Shown piece after piece: positions 7,987-15,830 of a stretch of 64,000 nt of DNA. Location: the NCBI RefSeq assembly GCF_045762675.1, contig NZ_JBJDLK010000003.1, positions 124,001 through 188,000 on the forward strand, written 5' to 3'. Both the position numbers and the translations under genes were made by a program. Below the pieces are notes generated by a model. It saw nothing but the letters and a program-made list of their open reading frames with translations, was not told the origin of the DNA and ran no database searches. Every line of letters starts with the position of its first letter. Within the stretch, counting starts at the first letter, position 1. The DNA comes from Elizabethkingia meningoseptica_A. GTDB taxonomy: Bacteria > Bacteroidota > Bacteroidia > Flavobacteriales > Weeksellaceae.

Positions 7987-8490
7987 ATGAAAAACTGGGG
8001 AATGAAAAGACAAATTAACTGGAAAGCATTAGCTGCCTGTGTAGCATTTCACTTGTTTGTATTTTTCATCATACACCAGTTAACGCCAACCACAATATTT
8101 TCGATGTGGTATAATAAACTGGACAAACCACTCTTTACCCCGCCTTATAGTTTTATATTCTGGACAATATTTCTGGTATATTTACTATCCGGTATTTCAT
8201 TTTACTTTATATGGCAAGCTAAAGAAAACCACTATAAACAACGTCAGAGAGCACTTACGCAGTACTATATTATTTTTGTACTGATATCGGTATGGTTTAT
8301 CATTTTCTTTAATTTCAAATTACTGGATCTTGCTGTAGCTGTAAATATTTTCACCTGGATTTACAGTATTGTTTTGTTTTTCCGCTTTAAGCAGGTTTCC
8401 AAAATCGCAGGCTATTTTATTTTACCTTTATTATTCTGGAATACATTTAATATGGTTTTGGCCTGGGGATTCTGGCAGCTCAATCATTAA
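7987..8490 (+). CDS. TspO/MBR family membrane protein
   Basis: 167 residues with five predicted transmembrane helices. The segment WYNKLDKPLFTPPYSFIFW fits the conserved W-x-L-x-KP-x-x-x-PP pattern at the first loop of TspO/MBR proteins, which bind porphyrins and cholesterol-like molecules and are linked to tetrapyrrole handling or stress. Overall similarity to textbook TspO is loose, so this may be a divergent tryptophan-rich sensory relative. An alternative start is the ATG at 8002, five codons later; the promoter box at 7974-7981 makes the two about equally plausible. Confidence 0.75.
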   Translation: MKNWGMKRQINWKALAACVAFHLFVFFIIHQLTPTTIFSMWYNKLDKPLFTPPYSFIFWTIFLVYLLSGISFYFIWQAKENHYKQRQRALTQYYIIFVLISVWFIIFFNFKLLDLAVAVNIFTWIYSIVLFFRFKQVSKIAGYFILPLLFWNTFNMVLAWGFWQLNH

Positions 8491-8570
8491 TACAGCCTGA
8501 GCTTTGCACGATTACGGTTTTCAGTAACTATTCGTGCATAATTCGTTTTATATTGCCAAACAATATTTCG

Positions 8571-8578
8571 TAATTTTG
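8571..8578 (+). promoter_or_regulatory. -7 box of rmuC
   Basis: TAATTTTG ends 4 nt before the rmuC ATG; the expected start of transcription coincides with the A of the start codon. An inverted repeat TGCACGA / TCGTGCA (8505-8511, 8532-8538) lies just upstream. Confidence 0.5.
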
Positions 8579-8582
8579 AGAC

Positions 8583-10079
8583 ATGGAAATAACATACTTA
8601 CTTCTTGGATTTTTTATTGGCGGCATTTTAGGTGCTGTTATTTTATATTTTGTTTTAAAAGCTTCGATGGTATCGAGGAATTCCTATAATGACCTGAACA
8701 ATCTACATATCCGAAGCACTTCTGATCTGGAGAACTCCAACTTAAAAATTCAGGAGCTCAACCAGAATATCAATAAAGAGAAAGAACAAAATCAGCAGCA
8801 ATCCGACGAATTAAGTGATTTAAAAAATGAATTTGCAAAAGTTTCCGCAGAGCACAACGCGCTGAACACTCAGTTTCTCGAGCAAAAACAACTATATGCA
8901 AAACAAACATCTGCCCTGGAAGATCTTTTAACAGAAAAGCAGAATATATATGCAAAAAATTCTGAGCTTACCGCCATCAATGAAAGCCTTCAGAAATCAT
9001 TGGAAACCCAGAAAGAGGAAATTGTAAAAATACAGGAAGAAGCCAAGCTTCAGTTTGAAAATCTGGCGAATAAGATTTTAGAAGAAAAAACAGAAAAGTT
9101 TACCACACTTAATCAGAACAACCTAAAAACCATCCTGGAACCTTTTCAGGAAAAGATAGCTGATTTAAAAAACAGAGTAAATGAAGCTTATGAAAAAGAA
9201 AACAAGGAACGTTTTTCTTTGGCAGAGAAAGTAAAAGAGCTTGCAGAACTGAATCAGCAAATTTCTGAAGATGCTAAGAAATTAACCCGTGCCTTAAAAG
9301 GTGAAAGTAAAACACAGGGGAACTGGGGTGAAATGATTCTGGAAAGCATTCTTGAAAAATCAGGACTTGTAAAAGGACGTGAATATTTCCTTGAACATGA
9401 GCTGCGCGATGAAAACAACAAAGCCTTGCATTCTGAATTCTCGGGAAAAAAAATGCGTCCCGATGCCGTCGTAAAATATCCGGATGAAAGAAATGTAATT
9501 ATTGACTCCAAAGTATCACTCACCGCCTTTACAGAGCTTGTAGACGAAACCGATCCGGAGGTTTATGCCATGAAACTGAACCAACATTTATCTTCTATAA
9601 AAACACACATACAGCAGCTAAGCCAGAAAGCTTATGATGATTACGGAAGATCCCTGGACTTCGTTATGATGTTTATTCCAAGTGAACCCGCCTATATCGC
9701 AGCTATGCAGGCTGACCAGAATCTATGGAACTACGCATATGAGAGAAGAATTCTGTTGCTGAACCCAAGCAATTTAATTACATCGCTGAAACTTATTGCC
9801 GATTTATGGAAAAGAGAATATCAGAATCGTAATACCATGGAAATTGCGGATCGTGGTGCTAAATTATATGATAAGTTTGTAGGCTTTATAGAGAATCTGG
9901 AGAAAATAGGAAAAGGACTGGATCAGGCTAAGAATGCTTATTCCGATGCTTACAAACAATTATCCACAGGAAATGACAATCTTGTTATTCAAACCCAAAA
10001 ATTAAAGTCACTGGGAATCAAGAGCAAAAAAGAAATTCCTCAAAGCCTGATAGACAATAGTGTAATTACTGAAGAATAG
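8583..10079 (+). CDS. rmuC: DNA recombination protein RmuC
   Basis: 498 residues: one N-terminal membrane anchor (residues 4-26), a long coiled coil (about 30-230, rich in Glu, Lys and Gln), then the RmuC nuclease-like domain (about 240-440) with QGNWGEMILESILEKSGL and DAVVKYPDERNVIIDSKVSL. RmuC limits inversions at short inverted repeats in E. coli; the domain belongs to the restriction-endonuclease-like fold. The gene is followed at 4 bp by a small membrane-protein gene, probably co-transcribed. Confidence 0.95.
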   Translation: MEITYLLLGFFIGGILGAVILYFVLKASMVSRNSYNDLNNLHIRSTSDLENSNLKIQELNQNINKEKEQNQQQSDELSDLKNEFAKVSAEHNALNTQFLEQKQLYAKQTSALEDLLTEKQNIYAKNSELTAINESLQKSLETQKEEIVKIQEEAKLQFENLANKILEEKTEKFTTLNQNNLKTILEPFQEKIADLKNRVNEAYEKENKERFSLAEKVKELAELNQQISEDAKKLTRALKGESKTQGNWGEMILESILEKSGLVKGREYFLEHELRDENNKALHSEFSGKKMRPDAVVKYPDERNVIIDSKVSLTAFTELVDETDPEVYAMKLNQHLSSIKTHIQQLSQKAYDDYGRSLDFVMMFIPSEPAYIAAMQADQNLWNYAYERRILLLNPSNLITSLKLIADLWKREYQNRNTMEIADRGAKLYDKFVGFIENLEKIGKGLDQAKNAYSDAYKQLSTGNDNLVIQTQKLKSLGIKSKKEIPQSLIDNSVITEE

Positions 10080-10083
10080 AAGG

Positions 10084-10521
10084 ATGAAAACTGTAAAAAT
10101 CACCCTGATTATAAGTATTGGTTTATTTGTTTTATCATTAACCCAAACTGCTGTATACATGAACAAGGGTGGTGATGATAATTACATGCTTTCGATAGCC
10201 TGTCTTCTGCTGGGCTGGGCAGAAGTATTTGAAGGAGGAATTGCCTGGCTGGCTAATCCTCTTTTGTTTATTTCATGGATATTGTTTCTTATAAAGCAAA
10301 CCAAGATCACTGCAGCTATTAGTTTAACAGCTTTGCTACTAAGTTTATCTTATCTTTCTGCCGGCACCATCACCGTTGATGAAGGTGGTAATAAAGCAGA
10401 CATTATTTCTTACGGCGCAGGTTACTACTTATGGGTCTTAAGCTGCCTAAGCCTGTTTATCGGATGTATATGGATCATAATTTCCGGAAAATCTCTTAAT
10501 AAAAACACACCAACTCTTTAG
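10084..10521 (+). CDS. Small multi-pass membrane protein, unknown function
   Basis: 145 residues with about four hydrophobic helices separated by short loops. The loop with YMNKGGDDNY and the segment TVDEGGNKAD are acidic and probably outside the membrane. No family was recognised. It starts 4 bp after the rmuC stop with AGAAGG just before the ATG, so it is likely the second gene of an rmuC transcript. The predicted topology and the clean frame make it a real gene; its role is unknown. Confidence 0.75.
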   Translation: MKTVKITLIISIGLFVLSLTQTAVYMNKGGDDNYMLSIACLLLGWAEVFEGGIAWLANPLLFISWILFLIKQTKITAAISLTALLLSLSYLSAGTITVDEGGNKADIISYGAGYYLWVLSCLSLFIGCIWIIISGKSLNKNTPTL

Positions 10522-10562
10522 TTCCGGGAACTATAAAAACTGTTCTAATGATAAATTTTGCC

Positions 10563-10570
10563 TAGTTTTG
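10563..10570 (+). promoter_or_regulatory. -7 box of the SpoU methyltransferase gene
   Basis: TAGTTTTG ends 4 nt before the ATG at 10575, again implying a leaderless transcript. Confidence 0.5.
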
Positions 10571-10574
10571 CAAA

Positions 10575-11339
10575 ATGCAGATAGAAAGTTTACAAAACGA
10601 CAGGATAAAAAGGCTGGTAAAGCTTATATCTAAAAATAATGAGCGCCGTAAAAACGAAGTATTTATCGTAGAAGGCGCCCAGGAAAACGAAAGAGCTATT
10701 CAGTTTGGGTATAGTCCCATTGAGTTTTTCATCTGTAATGAAATATTTCAGGGCAGCACACCAGATGCTCCAATTCATTTTGTCTCTGCAAAAGTATATG
10801 AAACCTTAGCCTATCGTGGTTCATCGGAAGGGATAATTGGTATTTATAAAGAAAAACAAAACCATCTGAAGGACTTCAGTCCTAAAGCCAATTCCGGCAT
10901 CATTCTTCTGGAAAGCATCGAAAAACCAGGGAATTTGGGCGCTGTATTAAGAAGCTGCGAGGCTTTTGGTATAGATGCTATTATTATTACTGATCCGAAG
11001 ACTGATTTTTATAATCCAAATGTAATACGCTCCAGTGTAGGATGTCTTTTCGGGATGAATTTCTTTCAGACTGACAATCAATCTGCTTTAGAATTCTTCA
11101 AAAAGCACGATTATCAGATCATTACCACTTTTATGGATGACAATACCCAGCAGATTCAAAAAGCTGATTTTAATAAAAAAACAGTGACCTGTTTTGGCAC
11201 CGAACATTCAGGATTAAGTGATTTCTGGAAAGATAAAGGAAGCAATTATCTAATTCCAATGACAGGAAGTATAGATTCCCTTAATTTAAGTAATGCTGTA
11301 GCCATTACCTGTTATGAGATTCTAAGGCAAAAAATATAA
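10575..11339 (+). CDS. TrmH/SpoU family RNA 2'-O-methyltransferase
   Basis: 254 residues. The N-terminal third resembles the L30e-like substrate-binding domain found in RlmB/TsnR-type enzymes (FIVEGAQENERAI). The C-terminal SPOUT domain has the three SpoU motifs: ESIEKPGNLGAVLRSCEAFG, FGTEHSGLS and IPMTGSIDSLNLSNAVAI, which form the knotted SAM site with the catalytic Arg and Asn. It methylates a ribose 2'-OH in rRNA or tRNA; the target nucleotide cannot be assigned from sequence. Confidence 0.93.
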   Translation: MQIESLQNDRIKRLVKLISKNNERRKNEVFIVEGAQENERAIQFGYSPIEFFICNEIFQGSTPDAPIHFVSAKVYETLAYRGSSEGIIGIYKEKQNHLKDFSPKANSGIILLESIEKPGNLGAVLRSCEAFGIDAIIITDPKTDFYNPNVIRSSVGCLFGMNFFQTDNQSALEFFKKHDYQIITTFMDDNTQQIQKADFNKKTVTCFGTEHSGLSDFWKDKGSNYLIPMTGSIDSLNLSNAVAITCYEILRQKI

Positions 11340-11430
11340 AAGCTGTCTGGTACAGAATACTGATTACTTTTCAAATTCTGGAATTTATAATTCTGTACCT
11401 GGAAAAATAAATAATTTATTATCAATACAT

Positions 11431-11457
11431 AAAAAAAGCCGCTCAAATGAGCGGCTT
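11431..11457 (-). terminator. Terminator of the small lipoprotein gene
   Basis: Stem AAGCCGCTCA / TGAGCGGCTT followed by seven U on the minus strand. On the plus strand no T-run follows, so it serves the leftward gene, although it also sits between converging genes. Confidence 0.85.
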
Positions 11458-11478
11458 AATAATTATCTTTGTGATAAA

Positions 11479-11742
11479 TTATTTTTTAACTTCTTCTTTC
11501 TTAACTTCAGTAGTAGTTTTAGTTTCTTCTACTTTCTTAGCGTCAGCTTTAGTTGAATCAGTTGTTGGAGCTACAGTTTTAGTTGAATCAGTTGTAGTAG
11601 TTACAGTAGAATCAGTTTTAACAGAGTCAACTTTAGTTGAATCAGTTGTAGAAGTAGTAGCGTTAGCTTCTTTCTTACAAGAAACTAAAGATACAGCAAC
11701 GATAGCAGCAGCAGCAGCGATGTTTAAGAATGACTTTTTCAT
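11479..11742 (-). CDS. Small low-complexity lipoprotein
   Basis: 87 residues: signal peptide with lipobox (VSLVSC, Cys at about 22), then a mature part made almost wholly of Thr, Ser, Lys, Val, Asp and Glu in repeated TTDSTK-type units. It has no fold signature and is probably a flexible, surface- or periplasm-exposed lipid-anchored tail. It has its own terminator and a TACCTTTG -7 box at 11811-11818. It is divergently transcribed from the putative membrane regulator at 11925. The opposite-strand frame over the same bases is a shadow. Confidence 0.85.
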   Translation of the reverse strand: MKKSFLNIAAAAAIVAVSLVSCKKEANATTSTTDSTKVDSVKTDSTVTTTTDSTKTVAPTTDSTKADAKKVEETKTTTEVKKEEVKK

Positions 11743-11810
11743 AATAAATTAAATTTAATTTTGTTAAAATATTTTTTCTAAATTGTTTTCTGTTCTTATT
11801 TTGAACATGA

Positions 11811-11818
11811 CAAAGGTA
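11811..11818 (-). promoter_or_regulatory. -7 box of the small lipoprotein gene
   Basis: TACCTTTG on the minus strand, 69 nt before the start codon; no good -33 box. It lies only 15 bp from the -33 box of the divergent promoter. Confidence 0.45.
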
Positions 11819-11832
11819 TGGTGGCAATAAAA

Positions 11833-11864
11833 TTTGTGCGAGAAAATTAATTGTAATACCTTTG
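11833..11864 (+). promoter_or_regulatory. Promoter of the TTG-started membrane protein gene
   Basis: TTTG (11833-11836), 20 nt, TACCTTTG (11857-11864). The -7 box overlaps the left arm of the palindrome at 11861-11881. Confidence 0.6.
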
Positions 11865-11881
11865 TAAAACAGTTTTACAAA
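11861..11881. promoter_or_regulatory. Perfect 21-bp palindrome, candidate operator
   Basis: Arms TTTGTAAAAC and GTTTTACAAA around a single A. The palindrome overlaps the -7 box and the expected transcription start of the rightward gene. With a one-base centre it cannot form a good RNA hairpin, so a dimeric DNA-binding protein site is the better reading. Confidence 0.55.
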
Positions 11882-11924
11882 AAACAATATCTGATAATCA
11901 ACACATTATATAAAATACAAATTT

Positions 11925-13004
11925 TTGACTGATTTAGAATTATTACATTTCGAACAGCTAAAATCTGAGGTTCAGGCCAAATATCTGGAGAGCCACACGC
12001 CTTCCTATGATGATATTTCCAAATGGAAAGGCATAGATATCATCTACTTTCAGGAAGATCTCAGAAAAAATGCTAAAGGCAATATCAGTGAGAAATCTTT
12101 TTACACCTATTTCAAAAGTTCTCCTACAAATAAATTGCCGAGGATTGACATGCTCAATCTTCTTTCTATATATTCAGGCTACGCATCCTGGTATGATTTT
12201 AAAAAGAATCATGCTTTTGCGGATGAAATTCTCAGAAATGAGAATACTTCCGAAGCAGATCCTGAAGAATCTATTATTGAAACAGACGATCCGCCTGCAA
12301 AAATTGTTGTGTCCGAAAGCGGCCTGCAGATAAGCGAAAGCAATACAGATATTGCCACTACAAAAGCAGTTTCCAAAGCTCCTGCGACTTCGGGATTAAA
12401 AAAATATTTATGGATTGGAATCTCAGCCGTTCTCGCCATACTTATCGCTGTATTAACTTTTGCAGACAGCTTCTTCACCAAAACCTATACTTTTAAATTT
12501 ACAGATGCCGACAGAAGTCAGCCTGTACAAAACGAAGTGGAAATAAAGGTATTGAAGAACGGAGAATCCCCGTTAACCTATAAGGTCAAACCCAATGAAC
12601 CTTTTGTTTACCAAACAAAGGATAAAGTTCTGAAAATGGTTATAAGCTCTGTTTTTTACAGAACAGTCAGCATTACCAGAAACCTGGAAAATGCGCCTGA
12701 GACAGAGATTATAGAACTGAAACCAAATGAATATAATATGATGTTATATTCTTATTCGAAATCTAAAGATTTCAGAAGCAGACGAGCACAACTGGAGAAC
12801 CTGATCAGTAATGATGCAGTAATCTACCAGGTATTTGACAATCAGTATTTCAATGTGGAAACCATGAGTAAACAGCGTTATATTAACTTCTTATCGCTTC
12901 CCACAACTTCACTGGAAAACCTGGATGTTATTGAAACAAAAATTGAGAACGGAAAAATAGTATTGATTAAATTCAGAATAAGAAATAATGAGAAAAATCC
13001 ATAA
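11925..13004 (+). CDS. Membrane-anchored protein with possible N-terminal DNA-binding domain, unknown
   Basis: 359 residues. Residues about 25-100 contain ISEKSFYTYFKSSP and DMLNLLSIYSGYASWYDF, resembling a 'choose the recogniser, then GYxSWxDF' pattern found at the cytoplasmic N-terminus of several Bacteroidetes regulators; this is a resemblance only. A single transmembrane helix lies near residues 163-185, followed by about 170 residues of beta-rich extracytoplasmic sequence. The only plausible start is TTG at 11925: no in-frame ATG occurs before about residue 77. The next gene, a lipoprotein, overlaps its end by 17 bp. The layout recalls ToxR-type membrane regulators with a partner protein; that role is a hypothesis. 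Confidence 0.7.
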   Translation: MTDLELLHFEQLKSEVQAKYLESHTPSYDDISKWKGIDIIYFQEDLRKNAKGNISEKSFYTYFKSSPTNKLPRIDMLNLLSIYSGYASWYDFKKNHAFADEILRNENTSEADPEESIIETDDPPAKIVVSESGLQISESNTDIATTKAVSKAPATSGLKKYLWIGISAVLAILIAVLTFADSFFTKTYTFKFTDADRSQPVQNEVEIKVLKNGESPLTYKVKPNEPFVYQTKDKVLKMVISSVFYRTVSITRNLENAPETEIIELKPNEYNMMLYSYSKSKDFRSRRAQLENLISNDAVIYQVFDNQYFNVETMSKQRYINFLSLPTTSLENLDVIETKIENGKIVLIKFRIRNNEKNP

Positions 13005-13590
13005 TATATTCAACATCACTTTTGCTCTGATTATTATAATCGCAATAATTGCCTGTAAAGAAGAGAAATATACGGGTAAAAACTCTATTGAAACAGTGAA
13101 GTATAATAATAACGCTACAACTTTTTCTCCTATTGAACTGGATAGTGTTCAGACAATTAATAATATTACAGCTCTTAAATTACAGGAAGTCTATGATCTG
13201 GCAACAAATTACGCTGCCGGAAACAAAGATTCCGATATCGATATCACCCTTTACAATCAGATTCAGGAATATTTTGAAAAACCGGACTCTGCTAAAATCC
13301 ACCCCTTTATTAAAGAACTGGACAGCCTGAAAGCAAGATTTGTAAAAATAAACGATGTAACCACATTTAAACATGTAACTTCTAAAGATACACTGGATTA
13401 TGCAAAATATAAAATGGACTACTATAATAAGGACAGAAAATATTTAGGCTACCAAAATAAAGAAGTTCATTATGTGATGAAAGAAGTCCCGGCGATTGAG
13501 AAGAAATTCAAAAGAGAATTTAAATTCTATTTTGTAGACTTCAGAGGACCAGCCAGGAAAGACAGTATCCTATCCGGTAAAGCCAAATAA
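12988..13590 (+). CDS. Lipoprotein, partner of the membrane-anchored protein, unknown
   Basis: 200 residues with a hydrophobic signal peptide and lipobox (IIAIIAC, Cys at about 23), followed by a charged, largely helical domain with no recognised family. The ATG lies 17 bp before the stop of the upstream gene, so the pair is translationally coupled and probably works together at the inner membrane or periplasm. Its last 64 bp overlap, tail to tail, the 3' end of the 5-FCL gene on the other strand. Confidence 0.8.
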   Translation: MRKIHNIFNITFALIIIIAIIACKEEKYTGKNSIETVKYNNNATTFSPIELDSVQTINNITALKLQEVYDLATNYAAGNKDSDIDITLYNQIQEYFEKPDSAKIHPFIKELDSLKARFVKINDVTTFKHVTSKDTLDYAKYKMDYYNKDRKYLGYQNKEVHYVMKEVPAIEKKFKREFKFYFVDFRGPARKDSILSGKAK

Positions 13591-14120
13591 TCAAGCTTTA
13601 TATCAAACTGATCTACATCTGAAATAAGTTCTTCCGGAGCAAAATAGTTTATTCCTATTTTCTGTACCGGATAATCCACAGAGCTAAAGAAGCGGTCGTA
13701 GAAACCTTTTCCGTAGCCTATGCGGTTACCATGAGGGTCGGCATATAGTAAAGGTGTAATCACCTGATCAAATTCTGTTTTTACATCAATATCCGATTCA
13801 GGCTCAGGAATCCCCCATGCATTTACCACCAGTTTTGTAGCCGGTGTATAAGCAATGGATATAATCTCATCACCAATCATTTTCGGGATAAAAACATTTA
13901 CACCGTTTTTCCAGAAGAAATCAATCCAAAGATTCGTATCAATTTCATTTTTAGACCTGATAGGTAAAAAAATATGTACATTCTGATTTTCAGAAGGTTT
14001 AAATTGTAAAAGATACTGCTCGAAGATTTTTTCAGACAAAAAAGCAACGTCTTCAGAAGACATTGCCATTCTTTTGTTTAAATATTTTTTTCTAAGTTCT
14101 GATTTTAATGAACTAAGCAT
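13527..14120 (-). CDS. 5-formyltetrahydrofolate cyclo-ligase
   Basis: 197 residues. The enzyme converts 5-formyl-THF to 5,10-methenyl-THF with ATP. Hallmarks are the N-terminal basic helix (RKKYLNKRMAMSS), FLPIRSKNEIDT, TPLLYADPHGNRIGYGKGFYDRFF (the folate/ATP motif, seen in two parts) and a conserved LDYLALPDRIL end. Its 3' end overlaps the convergent lipoprotein gene by 64 bp. It lies 29 bp downstream of trhO and may share its transcript. Confidence 0.93.
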   Translation of the reverse strand: MLSSLKSELRKKYLNKRMAMSSEDVAFLSEKIFEQYLLQFKPSENQNVHIFLPIRSKNEIDTNLWIDFFWKNGVNVFIPKMIGDEIISIAYTPATKLVVNAWGIPEPESDIDVKTEFDQVITPLLYADPHGNRIGYGKGFYDRFFSSVDYPVQKIGINYFAPEELISDVDQFDIKLDYLALPDRILSFLAGPLKSTK

Positions 14121-14149
14121 TTTTTATACTGATTTAACAGAGATAAAGC

Positions 14150-15520
14150 TTAAGCCTGAACTATTTTATATAGTTTGTCCGATAATCGAACCCTGAAAGG
14201 AAGTTCAAAAGTGACCTGATCTCCTGCTTTTGCAGTTTCACAAGGACCTCCATTTACATAGATCTGAGTAATTGTAATTTCCTGATCACCTGTTGTTGGT
14301 CCGGAAATCAAAACTTTATCCCCAACTGAAAGTTCTTTATTCTCAATTAAAAACTGGGCAATTTTTGATTTTGAATAATAATGTTCAGCTTTACCGATTA
14401 AATTCTTTTTAACTTTTATTTTCTGACGAATATCTTTCGTTTCAGGTTTTATTGTTACTTTTCCTAAAGGTTGAGTTGGCAAATCACCAGAGCTTTTAAA
14501 TTTCAAAGCATCAGATTTTCCTTTTCTGAAAACCTTATTTCCAACCTGTAAACCTTTTCTTAATGCAACCTGCTCTTCCAAAGGTAAATGGATTATTTCC
14601 AGACATGCTGAAGAACATGTATTCTCCATTACTTCTTTACACTCATCACATTGGATAAACAATAAATGACAGGCATCATTAGAGCAGTTGGTATGGTTAT
14701 CACAAGGCTTTCCGCATTGATGACACTGTGAAATAATATCGTCAGTAATTCTTTCGCCTAACCTATGGTCAAATACAAAGTTTTTACCAATAAATTTACT
14801 TTTTATACCCTGTTCTTTTATTTGGCGTGTATATTCAATAATTCCGCCTTCCAACTGGTAAACATTTTTAAACCCCTGATGCTTAAAGTAAGCACTGGCT
14901 TTCTCACAACGAATTCCACCTGTACAATACATTAACAGGTTTTTATCCTCTTTATAATCTTTTAATTGCTCGTTTATAATAGGTAAACTCTCTCTAAAGT
15001 TTTCTACATCAGGAGTAATAGCACCTTCAAAATGGCCCACCTCACTTTCATAGTGATTTCTAAAATCAACTACAATAGTATTGGGATCTTCCAATAAATT
15101 ATTAAATTCTTGTGCTTTTAAGTGAATTCCTTTATTTGTAACATCAAAAGTATCGTCATTCAGACCATCAGCAACAATTTTATTTCTGACTTTTATCGTC
15201 AACTTTAAAAAAGAGTGATTGTCCTGCTCTACCGCTATATTCAAACGAATACCTTTCATAAAATCGTAGACTTCAAGCGTATCACGAAAAGCCTCAAACT
15301 GATCAGCCGGAACACTCATCTGAGCGTTAATTCCTTCTTTCGCCACATAAATACGACCAAGTGCATCCAGTGCATTCCAGGCTATAAATAAATCGTCGCG
15401 AAATTTTTTGGGATCTTCAATTTTGGCATACGCATAGAAAGACAACGTAAGGCGTTCCTTACCAGCTTCATCAATTAGTTGAGCTCTTTCTTCTGCGCTT
15501 AATGTGTTATACAGTTGCAT
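14150..15520 (-). CDS. trhO: tRNA uridine-34 hydroxylase TrhO with extra C-terminal domain
   Basis: 456 residues, about 100 more than typical TrhO (YceA). Order: N-terminal ferredoxin-like domain (1-110), rhodanese domain with catalytic Cys199 in CTGGIRCEKAS, then a Cys-rich stretch (about 265-310; CHQCGKPC, CDECKEV) typical of TrhO. TrhO makes 5-hydroxyuridine at the tRNA wobble position in an O2-dependent reaction. Residues about 365-456 (HYYSKSKIAQFLIENKELS, VGDKVLISGPTTG, KAGDQVTFELPF) resemble the C-terminal beta-barrel of peptidase-U32 proteins such as TrhP, which make the same modification by another route. The domain assignment is by pattern memory. A -7 box lies at 15555-15562. Confidence 0.9.
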   Translation of the reverse strand: MQLYNTLSAEERAQLIDEAGKERLTLSFYAYAKIEDPKKFRDDLFIAWNALDALGRIYVAKEGINAQMSVPADQFEAFRDTLEVYDFMKGIRLNIAVEQDNHSFLKLTIKVRNKIVADGLNDDTFDVTNKGIHLKAQEFNNLLEDPNTIVVDFRNHYESEVGHFEGAITPDVENFRESLPIINEQLKDYKEDKNLLMYCTGGIRCEKASAYFKHQGFKNVYQLEGGIIEYTRQIKEQGIKSKFIGKNFVFDHRLGERITDDIISQCHQCGKPCDNHTNCSNDACHLLFIQCDECKEVMENTCSSACLEIIHLPLEEQVALRKGLQVGNKVFRKGKSDALKFKSSGDLPTQPLGKVTIKPETKDIRQKIKVKKNLIGKAEHYYSKSKIAQFLIENKELSVGDKVLISGPTTGDQEITITQIYVNGGPCETAKAGDQVTFELPFRVRLSDKLYKIVQA

Positions 15521-15830
15521 GCTATAAACGTTTTAAGTGAGAAAAATATTTTTGCAAATATAGTAATTTTTCAATTGAATATATTTGATCCTATACCACT
15601 ACAATTTTCAATACCCTCTAAAAAAAGTGCAATTATTGGAGTAAATATTTTTAATAATCTAACAAGATAACGTTAAGATTATATTCATAATAATTAAAAT
15701 TTCAAAACACTTGTTAAACTTCGTTAAAATAAGGCCTTTTAAGAAAAATACAGTAACATTTGCATTAAATTTGGTTACTCATTAACAAACAAAAGTTAAT
15801 CATTAATAAATAAAAAAGTACTATAATAAA
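15521..15830. other. 310-bp divergent intergenic region trhO / htrA
   Basis: Very AT-rich. It holds a -7 box for trhO on the minus strand (TATATTTG, 15555-15562) and one for htrA on the plus strand (TAAATTTG, 15766-15773). Around 15712-15727 is a CTTGTTAAACTTCGTTAAAA stretch with two GTTAAA units, possibly a regulatory site. No open reading frame or strong hairpin was seen. Confidence 0.6.
15766..15773 (+). promoter_or_regulatory. -7 box of htrA
   Basis: TAAATTTG, 57 nt before the ATG; no convincing -33 box, so an alternative sigma factor or activator is possible. Confidence 0.45.

Noticed and set aside
8505..8538. Inverted repeat TGCACGA...TCGTGCA before rmuC
   Set aside because: Only 7-bp arms 20 nt apart, not near-perfect enough to call an operator or terminator on its own.
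11447..11752. Plus-strand frame rich in Val/Ser opposite the small lipoprotein
   Set aside because: It is a mirror of the Thr/Lys repeats; the minus-strand frame has a signal peptide, lipobox and terminator.
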